Shown here piece after piece: positions 37,770 to 46,126 of a DNA stretch of 46,126 nt. The DNA is from Verrucomicrobiaceae bacterium (GTDB taxonomy: Bacteria > Verrucomicrobiota > Verrucomicrobiia > Chthoniobacterales > Terrimicrobiaceae): assembly GCA_007280915.1 (NCBI GenBank), contig QYQL01000129.1, positions 1 to 46,126 on the forward strand, written 5' to 3'. How positions within the stretch are numbered: the stretch's first letter is position 1; each line of letters begins with the position of its first letter. A model generated the notes under the pieces. It was not told where the DNA came from and did not search any database. It was given only the letters and a program-made list of their open reading frames with translations. The position numbers were made by a program, and so were the translations under genes.

Positions 37770-40700
37770 TCAGCGCGGGTTTTCGTTCGTTGGCGTCTGC
37801 AGGGATACCGGGCCGAGGAGACCGGACTCCTGGAGAGGATCGTCTTTTTTCCACAGCCTGTGGGATACGAACGTGAGGCGTCCGGCCGGGCTCGGCTTGC
37901 CATCTTTCACCCACTGCGGCCATCCGTCCAGGGTTCCGGCTGCTTTGCGCGTGCTGTCCTCCGGAAGGTTTTCGTCACCGATGAGGCGGTTCGCCCAGAG
38001 ATTGACGGTTTTGATTTCGAGCACATTGTCACCGGCCTTTGCCGCGCCCGTGATGTCCACGCGGAATGGTGGTTTCCAGAGGGTGCCGAGATCCTTTCCG
38101 TTGAGCGAAACCTCCGCGATCACCGCGACTTTTCCCAGGTCGAGAAAGAGGGGCTTGTCGGCAAGATCGGACGGGATGTTGATCGTCTTGCTGTAAACGG
38201 CTGTGCCGGAGTAGAAGCGGATGCCGTCCTCCGGGCGTTTGCTCCAGTCCTGGAGGGAAGCGAATTCGACGGGTAGTTCCGGCCCACCCCATTTGGGATC
38301 GAAGGACACTTTCCACGGGCCGGTGATTTCCTGAACGGGCCGGTATTCGGTCCAGTTTTTCTGGGAGGAGGGTGAGGTCGGCTTCTTGTCGCGGAAGACC
38401 ACAAAAAGCGAGCCGCTGGGCTCGAAGCGCAGAGGGACTTTTGTCAGGCCGTCCTTTTCCTCATAGTCCGCTGCTGGTGTCATCCTCCCGGTATCCGGCT
38501 GCCACAATTCCGGCTGCCTGCCGCTGGTGCGGAACGTGCAAACCACCTCGACTTCCTGCAATTCCGGGTTGGCGACAAAATAGACGTCCGCCCCGTCGAT
38601 CTTCTTGTGAATGAACCCGAGATTTGAAGAGGGTTCGAAATCGGGTGGAACATCCAGTTTGGCGAGGGCGCGGGCGGCAATTTCAAGGTCCAGAGTGGAG
38701 TCCACCGGTCTCCTTCCTCTGACAGGAGCTTCGCTGATATCGCCCCACGGAGAAACGCCAAGCGTTCCGAACTCACGGGCCTTCGTCCACCGGGGCCCGG
38801 CGTTGGAATCGGCTAGCCATCCATCGGGAGCGGATTCTGCGGCTTCCCACGAACCGTCGGTGAAGATTTCCTGGATGCGTCCGTCACGATATTGGATTTT
38901 GACAACTGCGAGCAGTCCGGCCGGGCTCGGCTCATCGGTTGTATTTTCCGCCAATACGGAAATGAGGTTCGTGCCTGGTTTGAGCTTTTCGGCGATATGG
39001 AATGAGGGTGCCTGCTTGAAGTTGTCCCCGGTGCCGATACGGGCGCCGTTGACCCAGAGCGTGAACTGGTTGTCGGCGGCCATGAGGATGCGGGCGGATT
39101 CCACGTCGCCATCCACGTTCACGATGCGTCGGAAACAGCGTGTGCCGGGAGGCATGGAATGTCCCTTTGTGCCATCGTTGAACCAGATCCATTTTGCCTT
39201 CGAGAGGAGGTTGGTGGATGTCTCGATATCGTAGGGCGGGAGCGGATTTCCGGCCAATTCGCGGCCCCAGATGACGAAGCCTTTTCCGAACGGCCTTGTC
39301 GTGAGTTCGGCGGGAGGTTCGCCTTCGCCCCAGAGTTGGCGGGCGAGAGAGCGGACTTCTTCGTCGCATGCCGGATAATCTCTTAGGCCGGGCGATTTGA
39401 GAGGCGGCAAACCAAGGACTGTTGCGCCATCCTTCACGAGATCGCGGATCCTGCCGAGCAGGGCGGGGGTCATCGTTTCCGATTGCGGCAGCACCAGCAT
39501 CCGGTAGCTCATCCCATCTGGAAGGACGAGCCGTCCGTCTCTGACTTTCATCCGCGAAAGCGCTTCCGTGGGACATCCGTCGAAGTTGTAGCCGGGACGG
39601 GTCGAGTCGGGACTCACCGGCGATGAGAATGACTGGGGAGAATTCTCCGTTGCCAAAAAGCAGAGGTCCGCGACGAAAAGCCCCTTTTGCAGGAGGAACT
39701 GGCAGCGGGCGAGGTAATCATGCCACGGCTTCGACTGGTTCCACCACGTTTGCGTGCGTTCGTAATGCTGTCCCCATGGCCCCATGCCAATGCCGGGTTG
39801 TCTGTCTGGATTTGTCCAAGGTTGGGAGGCGTAGCGATGGAAAACGAACCGGTTGACCCCCTCGCAGAACGCACGGTCGCCGAGCGCCTTCAGGAGTGCC
39901 GGGTGGCCGAGCCATCGCTCGTCTCTTGATGCCGTGAACGCCTCGGCACCGAGGATCGGTTTTCCATAAACGTGCGCGGCTGAGGCCATCTCACGGGAGC
40001 TGGGATTCAGGTCGGACTTGTTCGGATCGGCCGGCCGCCACCAGAATTCCGACATCGGTTCGTCGGCACAACCCGCAAATCTCATGTTGTCGAAGGGGCC
40101 GTTGCCATACGCCTCGATGGTCAGCCGCATGTCGTGCTTGTGTGCGAGTTCGGCAAAATATCCGGCGTAGTTTTCTTGCAGCAGGTCGCCTCCGGTCGCC
40201 CTCATGTCCCATAGGAAACGCTCCGAAACTTCCGGACTGTCCACGATGCGGCCGGCGAGGACCGGGAGAAGAGGGAGGGGGTCGTAACCGCGGAGGCGCC
40301 GGAATTCCTCACGGAATTTCGGCGTCCAGTTCTGGGAGCCCGTTTCCCAGCTGTCGATGTGAGTGGCGACAAAGGATTTTCCGACAAGCGGCGCGCTGTC
40401 GCCAATCACCTTCTCCATGAGGCCGTCAAAATGAACTTTTGTCGCCTCCCGGCTGAACTTGTCGCTTTCCAAACCCCGACCGCTTTCAGGTGCCGGGTGG
40501 TTGTCTTTTCCCGTGGTCGTGTGGCCGAATCTCAGGATCGTCCATTCACCGGCGGGCACGTCCCATTTGAGGAGCCCGTCCGCGCCGAGTTTGGCGGTCA
40601 GATCGAGGATTTTGTCGCGGAGGATGACGCTGGCTTCCGGCAGGTCCGGATACGATGCGCGCGATGGAATTTCCTCGCGTGTCAGGCCGGATTTGCCGGC

Positions 40701-41243
40701 GAGTCCGGAGAGAAAGCGGGGCGAGGGAGGGGTCGGGAACGCCAGCACGGCAATGTCGCGGTAGAAATCTTTTTCGGCTTTTGGCTGCGGGAGCTGGACT
40801 TCAAACTTCGCGGGCCCGCGTGTCTCCGTGCTGCTCCAGACGACCTTTTGCATGGAGAGTTCCGGAGTGACCCACGGGCCGCCGCTGCCGCACCAACCGG
40901 CATCGTTGTTCATGTTGACCTTCAGTCCGAGGCGGGCAGCCTCGCTGCAAAGATGCTTGAACAGGCCTCGCCACTCCGGCCCGCCGAACGCCGCGGGCCC
41001 GGTTGGTGTTCCCTGGGCGGTTTCCATGTAGAGCAGCCCGCCGATGCCGACGCGCTTCATGGCTTCGAGGTCGGCCGTGATTCCCTCGCGGCTGAGGTTG
41101 CCATCCAACGGGAAATAGTAGACCCACGGCCGCGCGGAATCGGGGGGATTCAGAAATTGCGCGGACAGGCCCTTGCCATCGGCCTCAGCGTTCATCACTC
41201 CGATGCTGCAGAGGGCGAGGAGAAGAAACGGGAGCTTTTTCAT
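37770..41243 (-). CDS. GH106-like secreted glycosidase (alpha-L-rhamnosidase family), copy A
   Basis: A 1157-residue secreted enzyme with signal peptide (MKKLPFLLLALCSIGVMNAEA). The N-terminal barrel matches GH106-like proteins: PPDSARPWVYYFPLDGNLSREGITADLEAMKRVGIGGLLYM near 33-73, and WGEGEPPAE further on. A middle jelly-roll resembling a GH2/rhamnosidase sugar-binding domain (about 670-800: CFRRIVNVDGD, ADNQFTLWVNGARIGTG) follows. The C-terminal beta-sandwich has GPWKVSFDPKWGGP and RFYSGTAVYSKTI. GH106 removes alpha-L-rhamnose from pectin-type glycans; the exact substrate is a guess. It is the last gene of a row with copy B, the hydrolase and a third glycosidase; 42 bases part it from copy B. 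Confidence 0.88.
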   Translation of the reverse strand: MKKLPFLLLALCSIGVMNAEADGKGLSAQFLNPPDSARPWVYYFPLDGNLSREGITADLEAMKRVGIGGLLYMETAQGTPTGPAAFGGPEWRGLFKHLCSEAARLGLKVNMNNDAGWCGSGGPWVTPELSMQKVVWSSTETRGPAKFEVQLPQPKAEKDFYRDIAVLAFPTPPSPRFLSGLAGKSGLTREEIPSRASYPDLPEASVILRDKILDLTAKLGADGLLKWDVPAGEWTILRFGHTTTGKDNHPAPESGRGLESDKFSREATKVHFDGLMEKVIGDSAPLVGKSFVATHIDSWETGSQNWTPKFREEFRRLRGYDPLPLLPVLAGRIVDSPEVSERFLWDMRATGGDLLQENYAGYFAELAHKHDMRLTIEAYGNGPFDNMRFAGCADEPMSEFWWRPADPNKSDLNPSSREMASAAHVYGKPILGAEAFTASRDERWLGHPALLKALGDRAFCEGVNRFVFHRYASQPWTNPDRQPGIGMGPWGQHYERTQTWWNQSKPWHDYLARCQFLLQKGLFVADLCFLATENSPQSFSSPVSPDSTRPGYNFDGCPTEALSRMKVRDGRLVLPDGMSYRMLVLPQSETMTPALLGRIRDLVKDGATVLGLPPLKSPGLRDYPACDEEVRSLARQLWGEGEPPAELTTRPFGKGFVIWGRELAGNPLPPYDIETSTNLLSKAKWIWFNDGTKGHSMPPGTRCFRRIVNVDGDVESARILMAADNQFTLWVNGARIGTGDNFKQAPSFHIAEKLKPGTNLISVLAENTTDEPSPAGLLAVVKIQYRDGRIQEIFTDGSWEAAESAPDGWLADSNAGPRWTKAREFGTLGVSPWGDISEAPVRGRRPVDSTLDLEIAARALAKLDVPPDFEPSSNLGFIHKKIDGADVYFVANPELQEVEVVCTFRTSGRQPELWQPDTGRMTPAADYEEKDGLTKVPLRFEPSGSLFVVFRDKKPTSPSSQKNWTEYRPVQEITGPWKVSFDPKWGGPELPVEFASLQDWSKRPEDGIRFYSGTAVYSKTINIPSDLADKPLFLDLGKVAVIAEVSLNGKDLGTLWKPPFRVDITGAAKAGDNVLEIKTVNLWANRLIGDENLPEDSTRKAAGTLDGWPQWVKDGKPSPAGRLTFVSHRLWKKDDPLQESGLLGPVSLQTPTNENPR

Positions 41244-41285
41244 GAATTGATTCCCGGCGGGTGAAATCGTTGAAGCAACGATGGC

Positions 41286-44200
41286 TCAGGGAATTTGCAA
41301 CCTGGTTTCGGTTTGCAGCATCACCGGGCCGAGGAGTCCGGAGTCGGGGAGCTTGTCGTTTTTCTTGTAATGAGTGAAAGACGTCCATGTGCTCCGTTCC
41401 GCTTCCGGCAGTGCGGCATCTCCGATGAGGCGGTTCGCCCACGTGTTGACCGCGCGGACGACGAGCTCATTTTTTCCGGGCCGCAATGCTTTCGTCACGT
41501 CCAGCCGGAACGGGGGCATCCAGACGATTCCGAGTGGCTTGCCGTTGAGGGAGACATCTGCCAGCTCGCGAACCTCTCCCAGGTCGAGCCAGATGGCCCG
41601 GTTGTCGGCCAGCAGTCCGTCGGGCAGTGTGAATTCCTGACGGTATTCTGCCGTGCCCGAGAAAAACCGGACAGCCGGATCGGGGTGGGTATTCCATGGG
41701 ATGAGGCGCTCGAAAACCTGAGGGGCCGGCTTGGCCGTGCCTTCGAAGCTCACCTTCCACGGGCCGGTCAGGTCCAGCGGTTGAGGCATCGCAGGCACTG
41801 TGACGCTTGCTGTTTTGTTCTGCGGATTCGCAAACGCATACTTGCCGGGCACAGACGTCTCCATCACGGCGCTCCCGTCCGTCTGAATCCAAACGTCGGG
41901 AAGTCCGGTTGCAGACCCGTTGTCGAGCGGCCACAAGGGGGTTCCGTCACGGGAAACACTCGCAAAGTTTTTCCCTGCGGGATCGGGTCCGAAGACTACG
42001 AAAACTGATTCCGACGGAGTGAGTTCGAGAGGGATTTCCGTGCGTTCACCTGCAACGCGGAAGAGCGCAAGTTTCCGGATCGTCCCATTTTCGGGGTTCC
42101 AGATTTCCGGCGCACGACCGGCGGTGCGGAATGAGAACGTGGCACTCAGGGGATCGTTGCCGCCGTTGGCCAGGAAGTAGATATCCCGCTTGCCATCCGT
42201 GCGGTGGTGCCAGAAAACTTTCGGGTCTTTGGCCGCAGGGATCCACGAGAGATCCGGCTTCACGCCGAGGAGGGCGAGCGCCGCATCCACGGTCATGCCG
42301 GTGAGGACGCGACCCTTGCCGACGCGGTGATCCTGATCGGTTCCCCACAGCGCGTTGACATTTTCAAAAAATTCTTTGTCCGACGCCTGGCCTCCCTGCA
42401 GTCCCTCCCGGGCGGTTGGCTTCGGACCGAGGATGGTTCCGCCCGCTTCGACGAGTTCGCGGAGTTTTTTCACGGCATCGAGTGTCATGACATTGCGGTC
42501 CGGCAGCACGAGCAGGCGGTAGCGCGCGCCGCCGGAGGTAGCGACAATCTCGCCGTTCTCCACCGTGAGCTGCCGGAGGAGGTTTTTTCCGCCCGCCCAG
42601 TCGTTGGCGTAGCCCGCGGGAGCGTCCCAGAACATCTGCCGGTTGCCCCAGTCGGCATCCACGATCGATTCGTCGTCACCGATCAGCCGGCAGAAATCCG
42701 CGACAGTGCGCCCTTGGCGGAGCATTACCTGACTGCGCGCGATGGATTCGAGCCACGGTCCAGCCTGCTTCCACCAGGTCACGTGTCGGTTGAATGTCGT
42801 GCCGTAGTGGTTCATCGTCCAGCCCGGAGCGGGATCGCCGGAAGGCTGGTGGATGTAGCAGTGCATCGTGAACTGGTTGCCGCCAGCCGCCAGAATCTTG
42901 TCGCCAAATGCTTTCAGGTAACGCGGGGCCATATTCCAGTTCCCGCTGTTGCTGGTGAAAATTTCGACGGGAGTGACCGGTTTCCCGAGCAGGTGCGCCG
43001 CGGAAACCGTGTCGCGCAGCCCGCCGCTGATATTGCCGTTGGAGGTAAAATTCCCCATCGCCCAGGCCTCGCCCGCCGGGATGTCAACGTAGTCGAAATA
43101 ATCCAGCGGGCGGTGGAGCGGGACCGGGCCCGCGGAGGCTTCCGCCAGGAACGTCAGGCCGTGCTTATTCGTGAGGTCCTGCATGGTGCCGTAGAAGGAT
43201 TCCGAGACCAAATCCCGGATGGTGTGGCGAAAATCCTCGAGAAACCGCCGGGTCGTATCCGCATCACCCACCTGCTTCGCGCCGAGGACCGGCAGGAACG
43301 GGAGCAGGGAGTAGCCGTTGCGTCGCTCGAATTCAGCCGCGAGGTTTTCCGTCCAGTTCTGTCCGCCGGCTTCCCAGCTATCCACGCTGAACATCTTGAG
43401 TGCCGGCGAGCCCGGCCCGCCGCCGGTCATGCGGCGCAGCGCCTCCTCGCCGTGGCGGCGGACCAAGGTCGGATCGAACTTGTCCACCTCGTAGCCTTCC
43501 CCCTCATCGGTGGAGGGATGGTTTGTTTTTCCGTTGGTGGTGTATCCCATGCGCAGCACGAGCCAATCTCCCGGCGGGGCATCCCAGGAGAGCGAGCCGT
43601 CCGGCTTGATCTTCGACGTGAGATCGACGGCAAGCGCCGGGTCGAGCGGTTTGTCTCCGCCCATCAAAAACGGTTCGAACTTCGCAAAGGTTCCCTTCTC
43701 CCGTCCAGTCGCGGCCGCCCAGTCATTGAATTCCGGGTAAGTGAGCGGACTGCCTCCGGGAGGAAGCAGGTCGAGTTCGGCGACCCAATAATGCTCGATG
43801 CTCGCGGAGGCAAGGATGCGGAAATATTTTCCGGTAACCGCCGGGAAGTCCGCCACAGCGGAATTGTTGCTCTTTTGTTTCGCGGTTGCGATTTTCCGCC
43901 AGGTCTTCCCGTCATCAGAGGCCTCCAAGTCAAAATTCATAATACTGTCGGGCCTGAAAGTGAAAAGATTACCGTATGCGAACAGGCGGCCGACCGTGAC
44001 CGGTTCCGGGTATTCGAGGAGGATTTCACGTTTCTCATTTTTCGCGTTGTCCCGGAGCAGCGTGTTGCTCAGGAGGTCTCCGTCCATCATCTCGCCGGGA
44101 TTTCCGGTTGCTTTCGGCGCGGTGATTTTCGGTTTTTTGGCGGTCTTGTTGCCCGGGCCGACCGGATACGCCATGACCGCGATGTCCCGGTAAAATCCGC

Positions 44201-44699
44201 CGATCGTGAACGGCTGCGGGAGCTTGAGCGTCCGCTCTCCGCCGCCCGCGACTCGCGACTCGCTCCAGACAAAAATTTTCATCGACTGTTCCACCGAGTT
44301 CCACGGGCCTCCCGCGGTGGATGAACCCGCGCAATCCTGAAAGCTCAGCACCAGACCGAGCCGGGAAGCCTCCTTCTGCAGATGGCGGATGCCTGCGTCG
44401 TATTCCTTAGAGAACATTTTGACGTTACCCGTCTTCATGTCCTTCCGGTGCTCGGTGAAAACGATCATCCCGCCCACGCCGGCCGAGGCCAGCGCCTCCA
44501 GGTCCGCGGTGATGCCCGCCGGATCCATGAACTCATTTTCAAAAAAGAAAAACACCCACGGTTTGAATGGTGCAGGCGGGTTGGCGAACTCCTGCTGCAG
44601 GGTTTCCGCAGCCGCCGCATTGGGGAGCAGGGGAGAGGTTGCGATGAGGGCCGCCAAGGCAAGGGTGGTCCGCCAAGAAAAAGATGAGGGGGTTGGCAT
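41286..44699 (-). CDS. GH106-like secreted glycosidase, copy B, with F5/8C-like domain
   Basis: An 1137-residue secreted paralogue of copy A. A signal peptide (about 1-31) is followed by the barrel start PFKPWVFFFFENEFMDPAGITADLEALASAGVGGMIVF near 43-80. A discoidin (F5/8C)-like carbohydrate-binding insert appears near 210-315 (NFDLEASDDGKTWRKIA, AVTGKYFRILASA). The barrel continues (MFSVDSWEAGGQNWTENLAAEFERRNGYSLLPFLP), and the C-terminal sandwich ends with GPWKVSFEGTAKPA, SLNGKPLGIVWMPPFR and LLGPVMLQT. Copy A lacks the F5/8C insert. The shared ending (AxRLIGD...LLGPV.LQT) shows duplication. Seven bases separate it from the hydrolase gene upstream. Confidence 0.87.
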   Translation of the reverse strand: MPTPSSFSWRTTLALAALIATSPLLPNAAAAETLQQEFANPPAPFKPWVFFFFENEFMDPAGITADLEALASAGVGGMIVFTEHRKDMKTGNVKMFSKEYDAGIRHLQKEASRLGLVLSFQDCAGSSTAGGPWNSVEQSMKIFVWSESRVAGGGERTLKLPQPFTIGGFYRDIAVMAYPVGPGNKTAKKPKITAPKATGNPGEMMDGDLLSNTLLRDNAKNEKREILLEYPEPVTVGRLFAYGNLFTFRPDSIMNFDLEASDDGKTWRKIATAKQKSNNSAVADFPAVTGKYFRILASASIEHYWVAELDLLPPGGSPLTYPEFNDWAAATGREKGTFAKFEPFLMGGDKPLDPALAVDLTSKIKPDGSLSWDAPPGDWLVLRMGYTTNGKTNHPSTDEGEGYEVDKFDPTLVRRHGEEALRRMTGGGPGSPALKMFSVDSWEAGGQNWTENLAAEFERRNGYSLLPFLPVLGAKQVGDADTTRRFLEDFRHTIRDLVSESFYGTMQDLTNKHGLTFLAEASAGPVPLHRPLDYFDYVDIPAGEAWAMGNFTSNGNISGGLRDTVSAAHLLGKPVTPVEIFTSNSGNWNMAPRYLKAFGDKILAAGGNQFTMHCYIHQPSGDPAPGWTMNHYGTTFNRHVTWWKQAGPWLESIARSQVMLRQGRTVADFCRLIGDDESIVDADWGNRQMFWDAPAGYANDWAGGKNLLRQLTVENGEIVATSGGARYRLLVLPDRNVMTLDAVKKLRELVEAGGTILGPKPTAREGLQGGQASDKEFFENVNALWGTDQDHRVGKGRVLTGMTVDAALALLGVKPDLSWIPAAKDPKVFWHHRTDGKRDIYFLANGGNDPLSATFSFRTAGRAPEIWNPENGTIRKLALFRVAGERTEIPLELTPSESVFVVFGPDPAGKNFASVSRDGTPLWPLDNGSATGLPDVWIQTDGSAVMETSVPGKYAFANPQNKTASVTVPAMPQPLDLTGPWKVSFEGTAKPAPQVFERLIPWNTHPDPAVRFFSGTAEYRQEFTLPDGLLADNRAIWLDLGEVRELADVSLNGKPLGIVWMPPFRLDVTKALRPGKNELVVRAVNTWANRLIGDAALPEAERSTWTSFTHYKKNDKLPDSGLLGPVMLQTETRLQIP

Positions 44700-44706
44700 T
44701 TGATTT

Positions 44707-45495
44707 TTACTTCAGTTGTTTTTCAATAAAATCCAGCAGTTCCTGACACTCGAAGAAAGATGGGGATACCTTGTGTCCTTCTCCGTCGATGATCTTCACG
44801 GAAACCGTCCCGCCGCCCGCCTCGTAGCGTTCCTTGAGGAGCGCTCCGTTTTCCTCATAAGGCACCAGCGTGTCGGCATTGCCGTGGACAAGGAAGAGGG
44901 GAATCTTGTTCGCCAGTAACCCCTGCAGGTTGTCGATGGGGTTGAATTTGGTGAGACTCCCGGTCATTTCGGCCTCGGACATCCCGTAATCTTTCAACAC
45001 GAGTCCTTTGGAATTTTTCATCGGCCAGCTCGACAGATTGCACACCGGGTAGATCCCTGCGAAGGCGGTCATCTTGTCCGGATGCCGCATCGCCCAGGTG
45101 AGCATCATCAGTCCCCCACGGCTCTGCCCTAGCAGGACCGGCTTCGGCGAATACCCGCGCCGGACCATTTCGTCGTAAAAACCCGTGAATTTTTCGGTGC
45201 TGGCCGGAGAGCCTCGGACTTCGCCGAGATTGATACCGGCCACGCTGATCCCCTGGTCCAGCAGGCGCTGGAAATACCAGGCATGTTCCTGTTTCGGCAG
45301 GTTGTTCAACGTCGGCGCATACCAGACCCACGGCTTGCCGACGCCGGGGTTTGGCGCGGCCATGAGGAACGCCGGACTGCCATTGACGTCAAAGCGTTCT
45401 GCGGGCAACGGAAGATTTTCGGCCGACTGAACGGGAGTGACGAGCAACCGTGCCAACGCGCCGAATGCGAGTGCCCGGAGGAGATGGAGCTTCAT
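44707..45495 (-). CDS. secreted alpha/beta hydrolase (esterase/peptidase-like)
   Basis: A 262-residue alpha/beta-hydrolase. A signal peptide (MKLHLLRALAFGALARLLVTPVQSA) leads to the fold with nucleophile Ser125 (LLGQSRGG), Asp208 (HGNADTLVP) and His241 (GEGHKV), a full triad. The gene sits between large glycosidases in one operon, so a role as acetyl- or feruloyl-type esterase that clears side groups from the same glycan is likely, but a dipeptidase role cannot be excluded. The ATG at 45495 overlaps the stop of the upstream glycosidase (ATGA). A longer upstream frame is an overlap artefact. Confidence 0.87.
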   Translation of the reverse strand: MKLHLLRALAFGALARLLVTPVQSAENLPLPAERFDVNGSPAFLMAAPNPGVGKPWVWYAPTLNNLPKQEHAWYFQRLLDQGISVAGINLGEVRGSPASTEKFTGFYDEMVRRGYSPKPVLLGQSRGGLMMLTWAMRHPDKMTAFAGIYPVCNLSSWPMKNSKGLVLKDYGMSEAEMTGSLTKFNPIDNLQGLLANKIPLFLVHGNADTLVPYEENGALLKERYEAGGGTVSVKIIDGEGHKVSPSFFECQELLDFIEKQLK

Positions 45496-46126
45496 GGATT
45501 TCCTTTGATTGGGGTTGGCGACACGGAGAGAACAACCGGGCCGAGCAGGCCGCCGGGGAGCGGGGGGTCTTTCAGGCCGCGGGATGCCCAGGAATGCTGG
45601 ACCGGAAGGAATTTGTTGGCCAGCCGCCAGTTGTGCCAGGTGTTGGTGACAAGGATCTCGAGGGTGTTCTTTCCGGGTTGGACGAGGTTTGTGATGTCCA
45701 GGCTGAACGGGGCGGTCCAGACCATGCCTGCCGGCTTGCCGTTGACAAGCACCTCGGCGAGGTCGTGGACGACGCCAAGATCGAGGAGCAATTTTGAATT
45801 TGGAATTTGGAATTTGGAATTCACTTGGAAGGTGGTCTGATAGGAGGCGGTTCCAGCGAATGCGCTGATGCGTTTGTTCTGACTTGCGGACCACTCGAAA
45901 AGCTCTGGGCTGGTGATCTCGAATTTCGGCTCTCCCTCACGGGCCGGACGGAACCCGATGCTCCATGGCCCCGCGAGGGTCTGCATGGCCTTGTCGCCGG
46001 TTTCCTTCGGCAGCGGCTTGCTGTGGTCGCCATCGGATTGCTTCCGGAAGACGACGAATGTCGATCCGTATGCGGGAAATTCCAGAGGCACTTGGACGGT
46101 ATCCTTTTCGATCTGATAAACAGGAC
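45492..46126 (-). CDS. C-terminal part of a third large glycosidase (partial, runs off the window)
   Basis: 211 residues of an open frame that continues past the window end. They match the C-terminal sandwich of the two GH106-like neighbours: TLAGPWSIGFRPAREGEPKF, ISAFAGTASYQTTFQ, LNGKP-type VLVNGKPAGMVWTAPFSLDITN and the closing LLGPVVLSV. It is therefore a third member of this set, first in the row, with its catalytic part outside. Within it, a tandem TTTGGAA heptamer (45792-45819 on the plus strand) codes for KFQIPNSK in a loop between TTFQVNS and LLLDLGVV, in the frame, as an extra piece relative to copies A and B. Confidence 0.82.
   Translation of the reverse strand, partial: PVYQIEKDTVQVPLEFPAYGSTFVVFRKQSDGDHSKPLPKETGDKAMQTLAGPWSIGFRPAREGEPKFEITSPELFEWSASQNKRISAFAGTASYQTTFQVNSKFQIPNSKLLLDLGVVHDLAEVLVNGKPAGMVWTAPFSLDITNLVQPGKNTLEILVTNTWHNWRLANKFLPVQHSWASRGLKDPPLPGGLLGPVVLSVSPTPIKGNP
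45792..45819. repeat. four tandem 7-bp units inside the third glycosidase
   Basis: TTTTGAA followed by three TTTGGAA units (plus strand). They are in frame in the minus-strand gene and code for the residues SKFQIPNSK. Copies A and B have no counterpart there, so the DNA looks inserted. It has the same 7-bp period and GGAATT-like sequence as the thiC repeat. Confidence 0.8.

Noticed and set aside
42204-44324. 706-codon open frame antisense to glycosidase copy B
   Set aside because: It is the mirror of a GC-rich gene, shows low-complexity charged sequence, and no domain or start signal.

Overview
The window is a GC-rich bacterial chromosome segment with tightly packed genes, many of them joined by 4-bp start/stop overlaps. 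I see no phage, transposase, CRISPR array, rRNA or tRNA. Several features together suggest a heterotrophic member of the Verrucomicrobiota: a TIGR03790 protein next to a DUF2851 protein, a DUF5069 protein, a four-helix-bundle 'suffix' protein, large GH106-like glycosidases with GH1 and GH16 enzymes, a GTP-type PEP carboxykinase, and dispersed palindromic repeats between genes. This placement is an inference from gene content; no 16S rRNA is present.

Layout. 1-6.4 kb: a sigma-54-type activator with an altered receiver domain, facing a minus-strand operon of aminotransferase IV, mfd and a SurA-like prolyl isomerase that carries a 1-base frameshift. 6.4-8 kb: a secreted GH16 glucanase, a small membrane protein and a repeat-filled gap. 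8-18.9 kb: recN; then an MBL-fold phosphodiesterase, a TIGR03790 protein and DUF2851 in one overlapping operon; thioredoxin; a proline-rich tail-anchored protein; purA-uppS; and an oligopeptide-binding lipoprotein divergent from a lipocalin. 18.9-24.1 kb: pckG with a palindrome at its 5' end, then an operon of pseudo-rhomboid, DUF2270, mazG and a glycosyltransferase-like gene. 24.1-29.5 kb: a Spy-like periplasmic protein, a TPP riboswitch with thiC, a four-helix-bundle gene bracketed by related hairpins, a DEAD-box helicase and a C39-like lipoprotein. 29.5-37.7 kb: katG, DUF4256 and a DEDDy exonuclease separated by palindromic repeats; a minus-strand cluster of VOC protein, small protein, phnA and class D beta-lactamase; DUF5069; a GH1 lipoprotein; and a membrane-anchored unknown. 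37.7-46.1 kb: a minus-strand polysaccharide locus with two complete GH106-like enzymes, an alpha/beta hydrolase and the C-terminus of a third large glycosidase that runs off the window.

How the genes fit together. Housekeeping functions (DNA repair, purine, isoprenoid and thiamine synthesis, gluconeogenesis, nucleotide clean-up) are mixed with secreted carbohydrate-degrading enzymes, which suits an organism living on plant or algal polysaccharide. The most unusual signals are: (i) tandem 7-bp repeats inserted in frame in two unrelated coding regions (thiC and the 3' glycosidase); (ii) a dispersed palindromic intergenic repeat family around katG and at 7.8 kb; (iii) hairpins with a shared core on both sides of the four-helix-bundle gene; (iv) proteins of known families lacking expected key residues (receiver Asp to Glu, rhomboid His to Asp, aminotransferase Glu to Ser); and (v) the three-enzyme GH106-like locus.
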